Of a DNA stretch of 64,000 bases, positions 25,571-34,865 are shown piece by piece. The notes under the pieces are model-generated. The model made no database searches and had not been told where the DNA came from. It saw only the letters and a list, made by a program, of their open reading frames with translations. Source of the DNA: Schaalia sp. lx-260. Its GTDB lineage: Bacteria > Actinomycetota > Actinomycetes > Actinomycetales > Actinomycetaceae. The DNA lies in assembly GCF_021083645.1 (NCBI RefSeq), contig NZ_JAJNRQ010000001.1, forward strand, positions 426,347 through 490,346. The letters are read 5' to 3'. Every line of letters starts with the position of its first letter. The stretch's first letter is position 1. Made by a program: the position numbers and the translations under genes.

Positions 25571-25764
25571 CAGATTCTGATGAGGCCACGTTTATCCGCC
25601 TGCTCCACTGGGGCGTAACTGTCCTGGGGTTGGGGCAGGCGGATGTCTGGCACATGCCCCTCGGCCTGCTACTCGACCTGATCGAATGCCACCGCCAACA
25701 CACCGGCACCGCAAGCCCTTTGCGGGAGACATTCATTGATGACGTCATCCCGTTCGGGGTTTAG
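25151..25764 (+). CDS. Tail assembly chaperone gpGT-like, made by -1 frameshift
   Basis: After the slip at 25546-25552 the -1 frame continues without a stop to the TAG at 25762-25764. The added part reads DSDEATFIRLLHWGVTVLGL, WHMPLGLLLDLIECHRQHTG and ends DDVIPFGV. This matches the usual form of the second tail chaperone in siphophages, which is made as an extension of the first and binds tape measure. The fusion would be about 204 residues. The added frame has no start codon with a ribosome site of its own, which supports recoding rather than a separate gene. Confidence 0.82.
25546..25552 (+). promoter_or_regulatory. Programmed -1 ribosomal frameshift site
   Basis: GGGAAAA sits in the gpG frame as G GGA AAA, the classic X XXY YYZ slip pattern. 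It lies 15 bases before the gpG stop codon, and the downstream -1 frame is a conserved-looking tail chaperone extension. The register was checked against the gpG start at 25151. Confidence 0.82.
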
Positions 25765-25771
25765 AAGACTG

Positions 25772-26494
25772 TCAACATTGTCGGGAACGAGCTTTCTTTT
25801 TGATTCGCTCGATTCGCTTATCCCAGTCACCGTCCCATTTACTATTTGCAGCACCTTCCAGTAGTTTAAGGGCATCTTCATAGCGTTTTTCTTTTTCAAG
25901 AATAATCGCCAGCCTTTTGAACCCCTTGTGACTGGGATAAATAATTGATTGGTTTTTCTTTCCAGGTACGGCAAGACGTTTTTCTCTCCTAATGTAGGCT
26001 TTCATCGCCTCTGACTGCATTTCTACTTGCATCCGAGCGGCAGCTTTGCAGCGTTCAAGAAGTAACGGATCTTCACGAAAACGATAATAAATTTCTGCCA
26101 AGGCACCAAGGGCTAGATGCTTTGAAAATATCGCGTCGTCTCCGGTCGCTGGCGATAGCTTCTCCTTTACTTCCCAGGCTTTATCAGCAATCTTCAGGAT
26201 CAATCTAGACTGCTCGGGGTCGTTCGGCTTAAACCATCCAGCTAAAACTGACAACCAAAACGCAGTAGTTTGCGAAGACTCTACATTACTCATTAACAGT
26301 GTGGATTTTGAATTAGATACACCCATTGGTTTGTAGGTATTGATGATGAGCTTTCGTTCTGACTCATTAAGTTCATGCAACCACCAATCCTCAAGACCGT
26401 AGTATCCGATTTCACCCCTTATGGGGATATTTTTCATTGATTTATCGGTCGTAGCAGGATCTTGCAAGCCGAGTAGTCGAGACCAAAAACCCAT
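25772..26494 (-). CDS. Antisense cargo gene, helical-repeat protein of unknown function
   Basis: A 240-residue protein encoded against the late operon, between the tail chaperones and the tape measure. AAGGAGA lies before its ATG (26494). The N-terminus MGFWSRLLGLQDPA is followed by a mostly helical protein. The C-terminal part, GFKRLAIILEKEKRYEDALK and then LLEGAANSKWDGDWDKRIE, looks like a tetratricopeptide-type helix pair with a conserved basic end. I do not recognise a function. The gene is clearly more AT-rich than its neighbours, which points to recent acquisition. It ends 7 bases past the chaperone stop with no room for a separate terminator. Cargo genes in this exact kind of place are often active in the lysogen. 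Confidence 0.8.
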   Translation of the reverse strand: MGFWSRLLGLQDPATTDKSMKNIPIRGEIGYYGLEDWWLHELNESERKLIINTYKPMGVSNSKSTLLMSNVESSQTTAFWLSVLAGWFKPNDPEQSRLILKIADKAWEVKEKLSPATGDDAIFSKHLALGALAEIYYRFREDPLLLERCKAAARMQVEMQSEAMKAYIRREKRLAVPGKKNQSIIYPSHKGFKRLAIILEKEKRYEDALKLLEGAANSKWDGDWDKRIERIKKKARSRQC

Positions 26495-26612
26495 CAGGAA
26501 CTCTCCTTGTTCAAACTGAAATGGCTTTTGTCATTATGCGGGAACGTCAGCTGACCAGCCATTTTGAAATTCCATCTCCATTATCCATGCTTTACAACTT
26601 AAGGAACCGCTC

Positions 26613-29305
26613 ATGGCTGAAGACTTCGGACTGAAAATCGCGCTGCAGGGTGAGCGGGAGTTCAAGAAGGCGATCACGGAGATCAACGCGTCCTTTAGGG
26701 TGCTCGGCAGTGAGATGAAGCTGGTTGATGCCCAGTTCAAGCGCTCTGATGATGCTCAGGCCAAGTACGCCGCCAAAGGCAAAGTGTTGGCTGAGCAAAT
26801 CAGCGCTCAGCGGGACAAGATCAATACCCTCGAAGCAGCCTTGAAGAACGCTGCGACGAATTTCGGGGAGACTGACCGGCGCACTCTGGCTTGGCAGACG
26901 CAGCTCAATAATGCGAAGGCGGTGTTGGCTGACCTTGAGGGAGAGTTGGAGGACAACAACAAAACCCTCGAAACCTTCGGTGATAACGCTGATGATGCTG
27001 GGGATGACGCACGGGACGCAGCCAAAGACACCGGCCGCCTAGAAGACGCGGTTGACGATCTTGGCGACGAGATGGACTCAAGCGGCAAGAAGGCACTGTC
27101 CTTCGGCGACGTGCTGAAAGCCAACCTCGCTAGTGAGGCCATTGTTGCTGGGGTTAAGGCTATCGGCAGTGCGATCAAGGCCGTGAGGCGTGGGTTTGTG
27201 GACGCGATGAAGGACGGCATCCAGTACAACGCGACTATGGAGTCCTACACGGCGTCGTTCACTACGATGCTTGGTAATGAGGCCAAGGCCCACCAGCTCG
27301 TCGCTGACTTGAAGGCCCGCGCGACCTCGACCCCGTATGGGATGCAGGATTTGGCTGATGCGACCCGCACCCTCATGTCCTTTGGTATCAGCGCGCAGGA
27401 TGCGCAGAAGTACATGGGGATGCTTGGGGATGTGGCCCAGGGTGATAAGGAGAAGTTTTCTTCGCTGTCTTTGGCGTTTGCTCAGGTCTCCTCTGCTGGC
27501 AAGCTCACGGGCCAGGACCTGATGCAGATGATTAAGGCCGGCTTCAACCCTTTGGAAGAAATCTCCCGTAAGACCGGCAAGAGTATTGGTGAGCTCAAGG
27601 AGGAGATGAGTAAGGGCGCTATTTCGGCTGAGATGGTGGCTGAGGCCTTCGAGTCTGCTACGGCTGAGGGTGGGCGTTTTTATGGGGCGATGGAGAATCA
27701 GTCCAAAACCTTCAACGGCCAACTCTCCACCCTCCAAGACGGGGTCGCCAACCTTAAAGGCCAGTTGGCCGGTGGGCTCACCGAAATGCTCTCTGGCTCC
27801 GTGATGCCGATAGTCAACGGCTGGGTCTCCGCCCTGTCCGAAGCCTTCGAAAAAGATGGTGTCGATGGGCTGATCACCGCTTTAGGTCAGGTCATCCAAG
27901 AGGCCCTGGCCTTCATCAGCGAGCAGCTACCGGCCTTCTTAGATGCGGCCTTGCGGATTGTCACGTCGTTGGCTGATGGTTTGATTCAGGTTTTGCCTGC
28001 GATTACCGAGGCCGCAACCGGACTACTCATCGCCCTCGTCCAAGGGATCCTGCAGTTGCTGCCCGAGCTCACGACGGCGGCCGCCACCATGGTCGCCACC
28101 CTCGCCAGTGGCATCGGTCAGGCACTACCCGAGTTGATTCCGGCTGCTATTGCGGCGATCGTCGGGATCGTCCAAGCCTTGATTGACAACCTACCAATGC
28201 TGCTTGATGCTGCGCTGCAGTTGGTGACGGGGTTGGCGCAGGGCATTATCGAAGCCATCCCGGTACTCATCGAAGCACTACCAGCGCTCATTGAGTCACT
28301 GTTGGAGTTTTTGGTGGGTGCGATCCCGCAACTCATTGAAGCTGGCATCACTCTACTCACTTCGCTGGTAGAAGCCCTCCCAACGATTATTGAGACGATC
28401 GTGGCGGCTTTACCGCAGATTATTGATGCGATCATCAACGCCGTCCTCGGGTCATTGCCGTTGTTGATTGATGCTGGCATCAAACTGTTCGTCGCATTGA
28501 TTCAGGCGTTGCCGACGATCATCACACCACCATCATCTCCGCCATCCCTAGAATCATCAGCAGCGTGCTCAACGCGATCAGTAGCCATATTCCGCAGCTG
28601 ATGATGATGGGCGTCACCCTACTGACCGCACTCATCCGCAATCTGCCCACGATCATTTCCACGATCGTGTCTGCGATTCCGCAGATTGTTTCTGGGATTG
28701 TGAGCGCGTTTGGGCAGGGCGTTAGTCAGATGGTGAGTGTGGGTGGGAATCTGGTGCGGGGCTTGTGGAACGGCATCCAAGGCCTAGCCGGATGGCTATG
28801 GGACTCAGTATCTAACTGGGTTTCAGGTATTTGGGATGGCATCACGTCATTCTTCGGTATCCACTCACCCTCACGCAAGACGGCGTGGGCCGGTGAAATG
28901 CTCGCACGCGGTCTCGCTGCCGGTATCAACGACAACGCCCAGCGCGCCACCAAAGCCGCAGATGCCATGGCCTCCGATATCGACGCCGCCTTCACCAGCC
29001 TCACCGAAGGCCTGGACGTGCCAATCGATGTCAAGACCCAGGCCCAGTTCGCTCACCTCGACCAAACCACTGCCGCGCTAACTACTGGGATTTCCAATGG
29101 TGAGGGCGGTACTGGTTTGTCAGCGGAGGGTATTCAGTCTGTGGTCGAAGCCGTGGTGCCTTCGATGCTCAAGGGTATGGATATTCGGGTGGTGCTTGAT
29201 GACGGAACCCTAGTCGGCCACCTCGCACCCCGCATCGATACCAGCCTTGCGGGACTAGCCCGCCGCAACCCGCTACTTGCCATCAACTCAAGAGAAGGAG
29301 GATGA
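26613..29305 (+). pseudogene. Tape measure protein, frameshifted
   Basis: The tape measure sets tail length and is about 897 residues when joined. The N-terminus (MAEDFGLKIALQGEREFKKA) leads into coiled coil, then the conserved tape-measure domain with RATSTPYGMQDLADATRTLM and GFNPLEEISRKTGKSIGELK near residues 230-340. A long run of hydrophobic helices follows with LP at regular steps of about 33 residues. Near 28525 one base appears missing: the first frame ends at 28601 and the rest (SSHIPQLMMMGVTLLTALIR onward) reads in another frame to 29305. The C-terminus has FFGIHSPSRKTAWAGEML, typical of the family. A broken tape measure would make tails defective; an assembly error in the repetitive AT/CA-rich stretch is equally possible. 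Confidence 0.88.
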
Positions 29306-29311
29306 TTCCCC

Positions 29312-29998
29312 GTGTTTACGTTGGATGGAACTATCCAGGCTCGCCGGGACCTGAACCTGCACCTGGCTTCTCCAGTGAAGCTGAGTCCGGCGGGACGGGT
29401 GCTGGAACAGATTGTGGTGCCAGGCCGTGAAGGCACCCTCACCCGCGAGCAAGGATGGAATGACCGGCTCATCACCCTCGACCTGATCATCCGCTCTAGT
29501 GATGTGATGCGGGCATGGCGCAAAGCAGTAGTGGCACTAACAAACGCTCAGCGGATTGCTTTCCGCCATGACACAGGCGTGTTCTATCAAGTCAAGAGCG
29601 TCACTTTTAGTGAGCTGGTGAGGGTGTCTCCGATGATGGGTCAGTTCCAAGCCACCCTCCTTTGTGGCCCTTTCGCCTACCTGACGGGTGTGGAAAACAT
29701 TGTCTTGACTAAGAGTGGGAACATCACTAACCCCGGTAATGCTGTTGCTCGTCCGGTCTTCACGGTGTACGGCAGTGGCAGGGTGTTTTTTGAGACCAAC
29801 GGATACAGGGTGGACCTGAAAATCGACTCCGACCAACTCACCGTCGACAGTTCCCTCATGGAGTGCCGCAAGGGCAATGTGGCGCAAAACCAACACATGA
29901 CCGGCCCATTCCCAACCATCCGCCCCGGCAAATCCCACGTCCAACTAGGCCCAGGGGTCAGCCAGCTTGTCATTGAACCGAGGTGGAGGAACCAATGA
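29312..29998 (+). CDS. Distal tail protein (Dit)
   Basis: A 228-residue protein with the features of siphophage Dit, the hub at the tail tip: an N-terminal beta region (VVPGREGTLTREQGWNDRLI), FRHDTGVFYQVKSVTFSELV, GQFQATLLCGPFAYLTGVEN near residue 115, and a C-terminal galectin-like part beginning NPGNAVARPVFTVYGSG. AAGGAGG lies about 10 bases before the GTG at 29312. The stop overlaps the next start (ATGA). Position after the tape measure supports the call. Confidence 0.87.
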   Translation: MFTLDGTIQARRDLNLHLASPVKLSPAGRVLEQIVVPGREGTLTREQGWNDRLITLDLIIRSSDVMRAWRKAVVALTNAQRIAFRHDTGVFYQVKSVTFSELVRVSPMMGQFQATLLCGPFAYLTGVENIVLTKSGNITNPGNAVARPVFTVYGSGRVFFETNGYRVDLKIDSDQLTVDSSLMECRKGNVAQNQHMTGPFPTIRPGKSHVQLGPGVSQLVIEPRWRNQ

Positions 29999-32607
29999 TC
30001 ACCACACACCCCGCAAACGCGATCCCCAAAACAGACGTCACTACAGACAACGGACTAGCCGTCCTTGATGCCCAGATCATCAACCCCGTGGTGACTGAAG
30101 AACTCGGTGGCACGTTTGCCTTGGAGTTCGACTACCCCCTCACAGCCAAAGGAGCCTCATCCTTGCAGGTTGGGAACCTGGTGCGCTGTCCAGCACCAGT
30201 ACTTGGAGGCCAGTTTTTCCGCATCCACCACTGTCAGACCAACGAACACCACCAGGTGCATGTCACGGCTCAGCATGTGTTCTATGACTTGGCTGCAAAC
30301 CTTTTGATGGATACCAACCTGGTCAACGAAGACGCAAACGGCGCACTAACCCGCGTCCTTGCTGGGGCGCAGTTCAAGCACCCGTTCACCGCAACCAGCA
30401 ACCTGAGTACTCGTGCCTCACCCCGCCTCGTTAGGGTGTCTGTCGCTTCAGTCCTGATGGATCCGGACCTTGATAACGGGATCGTGAACCGCTGGGGTGG
30501 GGAGCTAATCCGAAACAACACCCACATCTCCCTCGTGTCTAAGCGTGGGGCGGATAACGGGGTGCAAATCCGGGCAGGTAAGAACCTGTTGTCCATGACC
30601 GCGTCAGTGGACTACTCAACGGTGGTCACCCGCATCGTGCCGGTGGGGTTTGATGGGCTGATGCTCCCGGAGAAATGGGTCGACTCGAGAAAACTTGATC
30701 AATACCCTCACCCCAGGGTTGGGGTAATCAAGTTTGATCACATCAAATCCACCGCCACCCCAAACGGAGCCAGCGCTGAGGACGCACTACCACCAAAGCA
30801 GGCTGAGAACGCTTTGCGCCAAGCAGCAAAACAGCAATTCGCCCTCCAGCGCATCGATGAGCCAACCCGAACCTGGACAGTGAACTTAATCGATTTGGCC
30901 GGAACAAAGGAATATGCCCATCTTCGTGCTTTGGAGAGTGTGGCAATCGGTGACGTTGTCACGGTCAAAGACCTGGACGCTGGTGTGGATGTGTCGGCGC
31001 GGGTGGTGGCCTACCAATACAACCCCCTCACCGAGGGCTACACGCAGGTGACGCTGGGATCCTTCACCCCAAGGATTACCAGCCAATCCACTAGGGCCAT
31101 GGCGGTAGCAGGAAACGCGATGGGGGCTGCCCTGGATGCTAGCGCCCAGGCCGGAGCGGTCACCACCGTGGCTGGTGACGCTATGGCCAGGGCTGACCAG
31201 GCTTTTGCTTCTGTTGGTGAGGTTTCTGGGCGGGTGGATGAGGCTCTGATGGCGGCGAACGGTAAAAACCGCAACCACTACGGCAGTGCCACTCCTAAGG
31301 ATCCACGCCCCGGTGATGTCTGGTTCAAAACGAACGGTGAGAAGCAGGAAATCTGGATCTACGAGCAGCGAAACAACCGTTACGACTGGTTCCCAATCGC
31401 CACGGATCTGACCTATATGGAGGCTAAACAACGCCTCGACGAGACAGAAGCTGCGATAGCGGAAGCCAAAGACGTTGCAGATGCGGCCATCAAAGCAGGC
31501 ACCGAGGTCCGCACCCGTGTGCGTAGCGCTTCAAGGGATGCTGAGAAGGCTCTTTTGAAGGCTCAGGAGGCAGTCGATAAGGGAGCCGAGAACGCCAAGC
31601 TAGTTGAGGACTACCAGATTGTGGTCGGAAGCCTCCTCGAAGGGGCCCGCTCGAAAATAACTCAACTTTCAAGTGCTGTGAACCTGAGGGTGGAAAAAGA
31701 CCAGGTCATCAACCAAATCAACATTTCGCGTGAGGACATCCTCATCGATGGGACCAAGGTTCACATCACAGGTCAAACCACAATCGATCAGGCAGTAATC
31801 ACGGGGGCGATGATCAAAGACGGCACCATTGACAGCGCGAAAATTGCCAGTTTGGATGCTGGCAAGATCACTACTGCCACACTGGCAGCGAGCAGAATCG
31901 GGGCAAGGTCGATTAGTGCTGACAAGCTTGCAACGAATGCCATTCAAGTTGGCTTATCGGGATGGAGCCAGAGCATCCGTATTAGTCCCACGGAGATCCG
32001 CTGGTACAACGGCAACACCCTCACCGGCAAAGTGAGCTCAAGTGGTTTGCAGTTTTATTACGACACCAAGTACATCGGACAAATCGGTGAAGCAGGATTC
32101 AAAAACAAACCCGAGAGCGTCAAGGGCCTCAACACCATGCTCTCCAAGGACGCCTCATATGCGGCCTGGACGTATGGGGCCGGCAGCAACGACCACGTCG
32201 TGCTCTTAACCCTTGACCCGAAAGGCTCCGTCATGGGGGCACGTGGTCTGCATCTGGGCATTGACCTGCACCTGGGTGGGAACAAAATAATGACAACGGG
32301 TAAACGTGGGATCAAACTGCTCGATTCCAACGTTAACCGCACGATGATGCCGGCCTGGTGTAGCGAGAATACCCGCAGCCAGGTCGCCTTCTCCAGTGGG
32401 GCGCTCTTTTTGGTGACAGATAACAACCTCTACTCGGTCACCCAGATCACCAAGCGTCTTAATGAGGTGATTATGCGGGTCAACCACCTCATCACTTATC
32501 TGAACAAGGGCTGGGTCCAAGAAGTCCACGATATCGGAGGCGGCAGAGTCGCCTGGTCGAGCTACAAGAACACCGGCCTATCGACCATGTCCACCAACCT
32601 CACCTAA
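29995..32607 (+). CDS. Phage tail protein (Tal / prophage tail endopeptidase-like)
   Basis: An 870-residue tail tip or spike protein. The N-terminal ~370 residues match the tail-associated protein fold found after Dit (GGTFALEFDYPLTAKGASSL, VTAQHVFYDLAANLLMDTN, TRIVPVGFDGLMLPEKWVDS). A helical, Ala-rich stalk spans about 375-560 with YGSATPKDPRPGDVWFKTNG in its middle, a motif common in such stalks. The C-terminal third is beta-rich, with DILIDGTKVHITGQTTIDQA and GTIDSAKIASLDAGKITTAT, typical of a receptor-contacting fibre section. It likely binds or opens the host wall. GGTGGAGG precedes the ATG. Receptor and enzyme activity cannot be read directly. Confidence 0.85.
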   Translation: MITTHPANAIPKTDVTTDNGLAVLDAQIINPVVTEELGGTFALEFDYPLTAKGASSLQVGNLVRCPAPVLGGQFFRIHHCQTNEHHQVHVTAQHVFYDLAANLLMDTNLVNEDANGALTRVLAGAQFKHPFTATSNLSTRASPRLVRVSVASVLMDPDLDNGIVNRWGGELIRNNTHISLVSKRGADNGVQIRAGKNLLSMTASVDYSTVVTRIVPVGFDGLMLPEKWVDSRKLDQYPHPRVGVIKFDHIKSTATPNGASAEDALPPKQAENALRQAAKQQFALQRIDEPTRTWTVNLIDLAGTKEYAHLRALESVAIGDVVTVKDLDAGVDVSARVVAYQYNPLTEGYTQVTLGSFTPRITSQSTRAMAVAGNAMGAALDASAQAGAVTTVAGDAMARADQAFASVGEVSGRVDEALMAANGKNRNHYGSATPKDPRPGDVWFKTNGEKQEIWIYEQRNNRYDWFPIATDLTYMEAKQRLDETEAAIAEAKDVADAAIKAGTEVRTRVRSASRDAEKALLKAQEAVDKGAENAKLVEDYQIVVGSLLEGARSKITQLSSAVNLRVEKDQVINQINISREDILIDGTKVHITGQTTIDQAVITGAMIKDGTIDSAKIASLDAGKITTATLAASRIGARSISADKLATNAIQVGLSGWSQSIRISPTEIRWYNGNTLTGKVSSSGLQFYYDTKYIGQIGEAGFKNKPESVKGLNTMLSKDASYAAWTYGAGSNDHVVLLTLDPKGSVMGARGLHLGIDLHLGGNKIMTTGKRGIKLLDSNVNRTMMPAWCSENTRSQVAFSSGALFLVTDNNLYSVTQITKRLNEVIMRVNHLITYLNKGWVQEVHDIGGGRVAWSSYKNTGLSTMSTNLT

Positions 32608-32624
32608 CCGAAAGGCACCCCCCT

Positions 32625-33059
32625 ATGGCTGTATTGAAGATTCGCAACCACCATCTACCTGCTATCACCGGCCTACTTGATGGGCTAGAACTAGCCGGTA
32701 GCGCATCACGTGCCAGAACCAAACTCCACGCCTCGCTCCTTGTTCACCTTGAAGCATTGGGAGCATCTGAGGTGGAGCTGGCTCGCCAGTACGCCACCCT
32801 CGACCAAGACGGAGAAATCCTGTTGGATGAGGCCGGTGGCTTCACACTCAAGGACCCCGGTCAGGCTAGTGAGTTCAAGGCCGAACACCAGGCCCTCATG
32901 GGTGAGGCTGTATTGCTTCCCGAAACCTACGAGAATCAATACGCCGTCCTGACCAAGGCTCTGGCCGAGTACCCAGGCACGTTCTCCGGGACTGACGCCA
33001 CAGCCTATGACCTGCTGTGCGACGCGTTAGAAGAGACCACCGGGAAGGAGGTGCCCTGA
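32625..33059 (+). CDS. DUF1617-like phage protein
   Basis: A 144-residue helical protein (MAVLKIRNHHLPAITGLLDG; RARTKLHASLLVHLEALGAS; EVELARQYATLDQDGEILLD). Pattern and position fit the DUF1617 family of small phage proteins that lie between tail tip and holin. The role of that family is not known. GAAAGGCACC lies before the ATG and the stop overlaps a short proline-rich gene as TGATG. Confidence 0.65.
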   Translation: MAVLKIRNHHLPAITGLLDGLELAGSASRARTKLHASLLVHLEALGASEVELARQYATLDQDGEILLDEAGGFTLKDPGQASEFKAEHQALMGEAVLLPETYENQYAVLTKALAEYPGTFSGTDATAYDLLCDALEETTGKEVP

Positions 33060-33193
33060 TGGAGATTGATCCCACCCCACCAGAACCCGTGGTCGCTCAA
33101 CCACTAACGCCACCAAAAGAAGCAGAACCACCGCCCCTGGTGAAACCTGAAACCCACATCCTCACAATCCCACCAAGCCCCGATGGCCAATGA
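33059..33193 (+). CDS. Short proline-rich phage protein
   Basis: A 44-residue protein starting MEIDPTPPEPVVAQPL and ending IPPSPDGQ, with many Pro and Glu residues. It overlaps the previous stop by one base (TGATG), with GGGAAGGAGGTG as ribosome site, and its own stop lies inside the loop of the following terminator. Small proline-rich proteins are common in this place in phages of this kind; function unknown. Confidence 0.55.
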   Translation: MEIDPTPPEPVVAQPLTPPKEAEPPPLVKPETHILTIPPSPDGQ

Positions 33194-33210
33194 AGCCTCG
33201 GGGCTTTTTC
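33175..33210 (+). terminator. Terminator before holin gene
   Basis: AGCCCCGA pairs with TCGGGGCT around a 14-base loop, followed by TTTTTC. It ends the tail transcription unit; the lysis genes start 36 bases later with AAGGAAC as ribosome site. Confidence 0.8.
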
Positions 33211-33245
33211 ATGCCCAAACCTCTCTTGGAAGGAACTGATTTCTC

Positions 33246-33824
33246 ATGCCACTAGACCACTACCTACGCACCATCGCCGGAATCATTGGCGCAGGGGCTG
33301 GTTGGGTATTTGGCACCCCCGACGCCCTGCTCTACACCTTGCTCGCGTTCATCACCGCCGACTACATCTCCGGGGTGATGGCAGCGATCGCCACCCGAAA
33401 ACTCTCCAGTGCGGTTGGGTTTAAGGGGCTGTTTGGCAAGATGCTCATCCTCACCTTCGTTGCCTTGGCCCAGCTGATGGACACCCACGTGCTTGGTGGG
33501 GTGGGGGTGCTTCGCGGGGCGGTGATCTTCTTCTACATCGCCAACGAAGGTATCTCCCTGATTGAAAACGCCACCGTCCTGGGCCTGCCAGTACCACCCA
33601 AGTTCAGCCAGGTCCTAGCCACCCTCACCGAGCGTGAAAGCACTGCAACGGATGGTCTTTTGGGCTCGGCCCACGGTCGCCACGCCGCAACAAACACGAG
33701 TGAGCCGGTGGCGGTGCCGCGTCCGCACATTCCTCTAACCCCAAGTGTTTCCGAGGTGCGTAAACCACTAGCCCACACCACCAAACCCGCGCCCGATGAA
33801 GAGACGGGTGGTGATGGTGACTAA
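33246..33824 (+). CDS. Phage holin (TIGR01593-like)
   Basis: A 192-residue holin of the toxin secretion/phage lysis family. Three hydrophobic segments lie in the first 115 residues (TIAGIIGAGAGWVFG, LLYTLLAFITADYISGVMAA, MLILTFVALAQLM) with the family motif GFKGLFGKM between. The rest is a long soluble tail rich in Pro and Thr, unusual in length for a holin. It forms pores that let the endolysin act. GGAAGGAAC precedes the ATG. It overlaps a small membrane protein gene. Confidence 0.87.
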   Translation: MPLDHYLRTIAGIIGAGAGWVFGTPDALLYTLLAFITADYISGVMAAIATRKLSSAVGFKGLFGKMLILTFVALAQLMDTHVLGGVGVLRGAVIFFYIANEGISLIENATVLGLPVPPKFSQVLATLTERESTATDGLLGSAHGRHAATNTSEPVAVPRPHIPLTPSVSEVRKPLAHTTKPAPDEETGGDGD

Positions 33825-33975
33825 ACCCGCCTCCCACCTGCCAGCCATTCTCACTGCTTTGGCCAGCACCCTGATGCTCGCCTCAGTAATCGGGGTGGGC
33901 TGGTGGGTGTGGGACCAGGCCACCACCCCGCTACTGACTGTGCTGATTTGGTTGCACGTGATCGTCCAACCCTAA
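33796..33975 (+). CDS. Small membrane protein, possible second holin component
   Basis: A 59-residue protein with a basic start (MKRRVVMVTK) and two hydrophobic stretches, LPAILTALASTLMLASVIGV and PLLTVLIWLHVIVQP. It overlaps the holin end by 29 bases in another frame; an alternative start at 33814 gives 53 residues. Placed between holin and endolysin, it may act in lysis timing as a second holin or antiholin. It is too short to confirm by motif. Confidence 0.55.
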   Translation: MKRRVVMVTKPASHLPAILTALASTLMLASVIGVGWWVWDQATTPLLTVLIWLHVIVQP

Positions 33976-34007
33976 AACCCATCCACCACATCAAGGAGAA
34001 AACTGCT

Positions 34008-34775
34008 ATGTCTTACACGATTGACCATTCCCATGACGCCACCGCTTTCACCCGAGGCCGCCAAGGCCACCGCATTAAATACATTGTGGTGCATCACTGG
34101 GATGACCCTGCCAAACACCCCACCTTTGAGGGCACTATCCGCTGGTTCGAACGCGGCGGCAACAACACATCCGCACACTACGTGGCTGAGGCTGGACGTG
34201 TCGCCCAACTGATTGCAGACGGGAACACCGCCTACCACGCCGGCAACTGGACAAAGAATTTGGAGTCTATTGGGATCGAATGCAACCCCCGCTGCAATGA
34301 GGCCGACAAAGCCACCGTGGCTGAACTAATCCGCGACCTGCAAGCCAAGCACGGGCCGCTGACCATTCTTGGACACAAGGACTGCTCTTCTACGGACTGC
34401 CCAGGACGCTACTACCCACCCACCACTGTGCTCGCACCATGGCTAGGCGGAGGTGGCGGCAACGCCAAACCCGCCACTACTGCAAGCGCGCCTTCCGGTG
34501 ACCTGAACGCACTGGCGGATGCTGTGCTGCGTGGCGACTATGGCAATGGTGACGAACGCCGACGCCGGCTCGGCTCGAAGTACGCTGCTGTGCAGGCCAT
34601 TGTGAACCAGCGCCTGGGCTACGGTTCCACGCCCGCCTACTCAGGTCCTGACCTGAATGCTTTGGCGGATGCGGTCATCCGAGGCGAGTTCGGCAATGGC
34701 GAGGAACGCAAACGACGCCTGGGAGCCAACTACAAGGCTGTCCAAGCCCTAGTGAACAAGAAGCTCGGCTACTAA
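34008..34775 (+). CDS. Endolysin: N-acetylmuramoyl-L-alanine amidase with two CW_7 repeats
   Basis: A 255-residue lysis enzyme. The amidase_2 domain spans residues ~1-150 with IKYIVVHHWDDPAKHPTF, NNTSAHYVAEAGRVAQLI, ESIGIECNP and LGHKDCSSTDCPGRYY; the zinc ligands are the His of VVHH and LGHKD and the Cys of TDCPG. Two CW_7 wall-binding repeats follow, the first with DLNALADAVLRGDYGNGDER and the second with DLNALADAVIRGEFGNGEER. Such repeats bind the cell wall in Cpl-7-type lysins. AAGGAG precedes the ATG. A strong terminator follows. Confidence 0.93.
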   Translation: MSYTIDHSHDATAFTRGRQGHRIKYIVVHHWDDPAKHPTFEGTIRWFERGGNNTSAHYVAEAGRVAQLIADGNTAYHAGNWTKNLESIGIECNPRCNEADKATVAELIRDLQAKHGPLTILGHKDCSSTDCPGRYYPPTTVLAPWLGGGGGNAKPATTASAPSGDLNALADAVLRGDYGNGDERRRRLGSKYAAVQAIVNQRLGYGSTPAYSGPDLNALADAVIRGEFGNGEERKRRLGANYKAVQALVNKKLGY

Positions 34776-34801
34776 AACAGCCGGGCTTCAACCCTTTTCA
34801 T

Positions 34802-34851
34802 GCGCCCTCACCTGGCCCTTCACTGGGTTGGGTGGGGGCGCTTTTTGCGTA
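34802..34851 (+). terminator. Terminator after endolysin
   Basis: GCGCCCTCACC pairs with GGTGGGGGCGC (one G-T pair) around a long loop, followed by TTTTTG. It closes the late operon. Confidence 0.8.
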
Positions 34852-34865
34852 TCTGGGGGTGGGGG

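Noticed and set aside
33060..33193. Treating the proline-rich frame as noise
   Set aside because: It was first set aside for its size, but the TGATG overlap and strong ribosome site support translation, so it was kept as a low-confidence gene.
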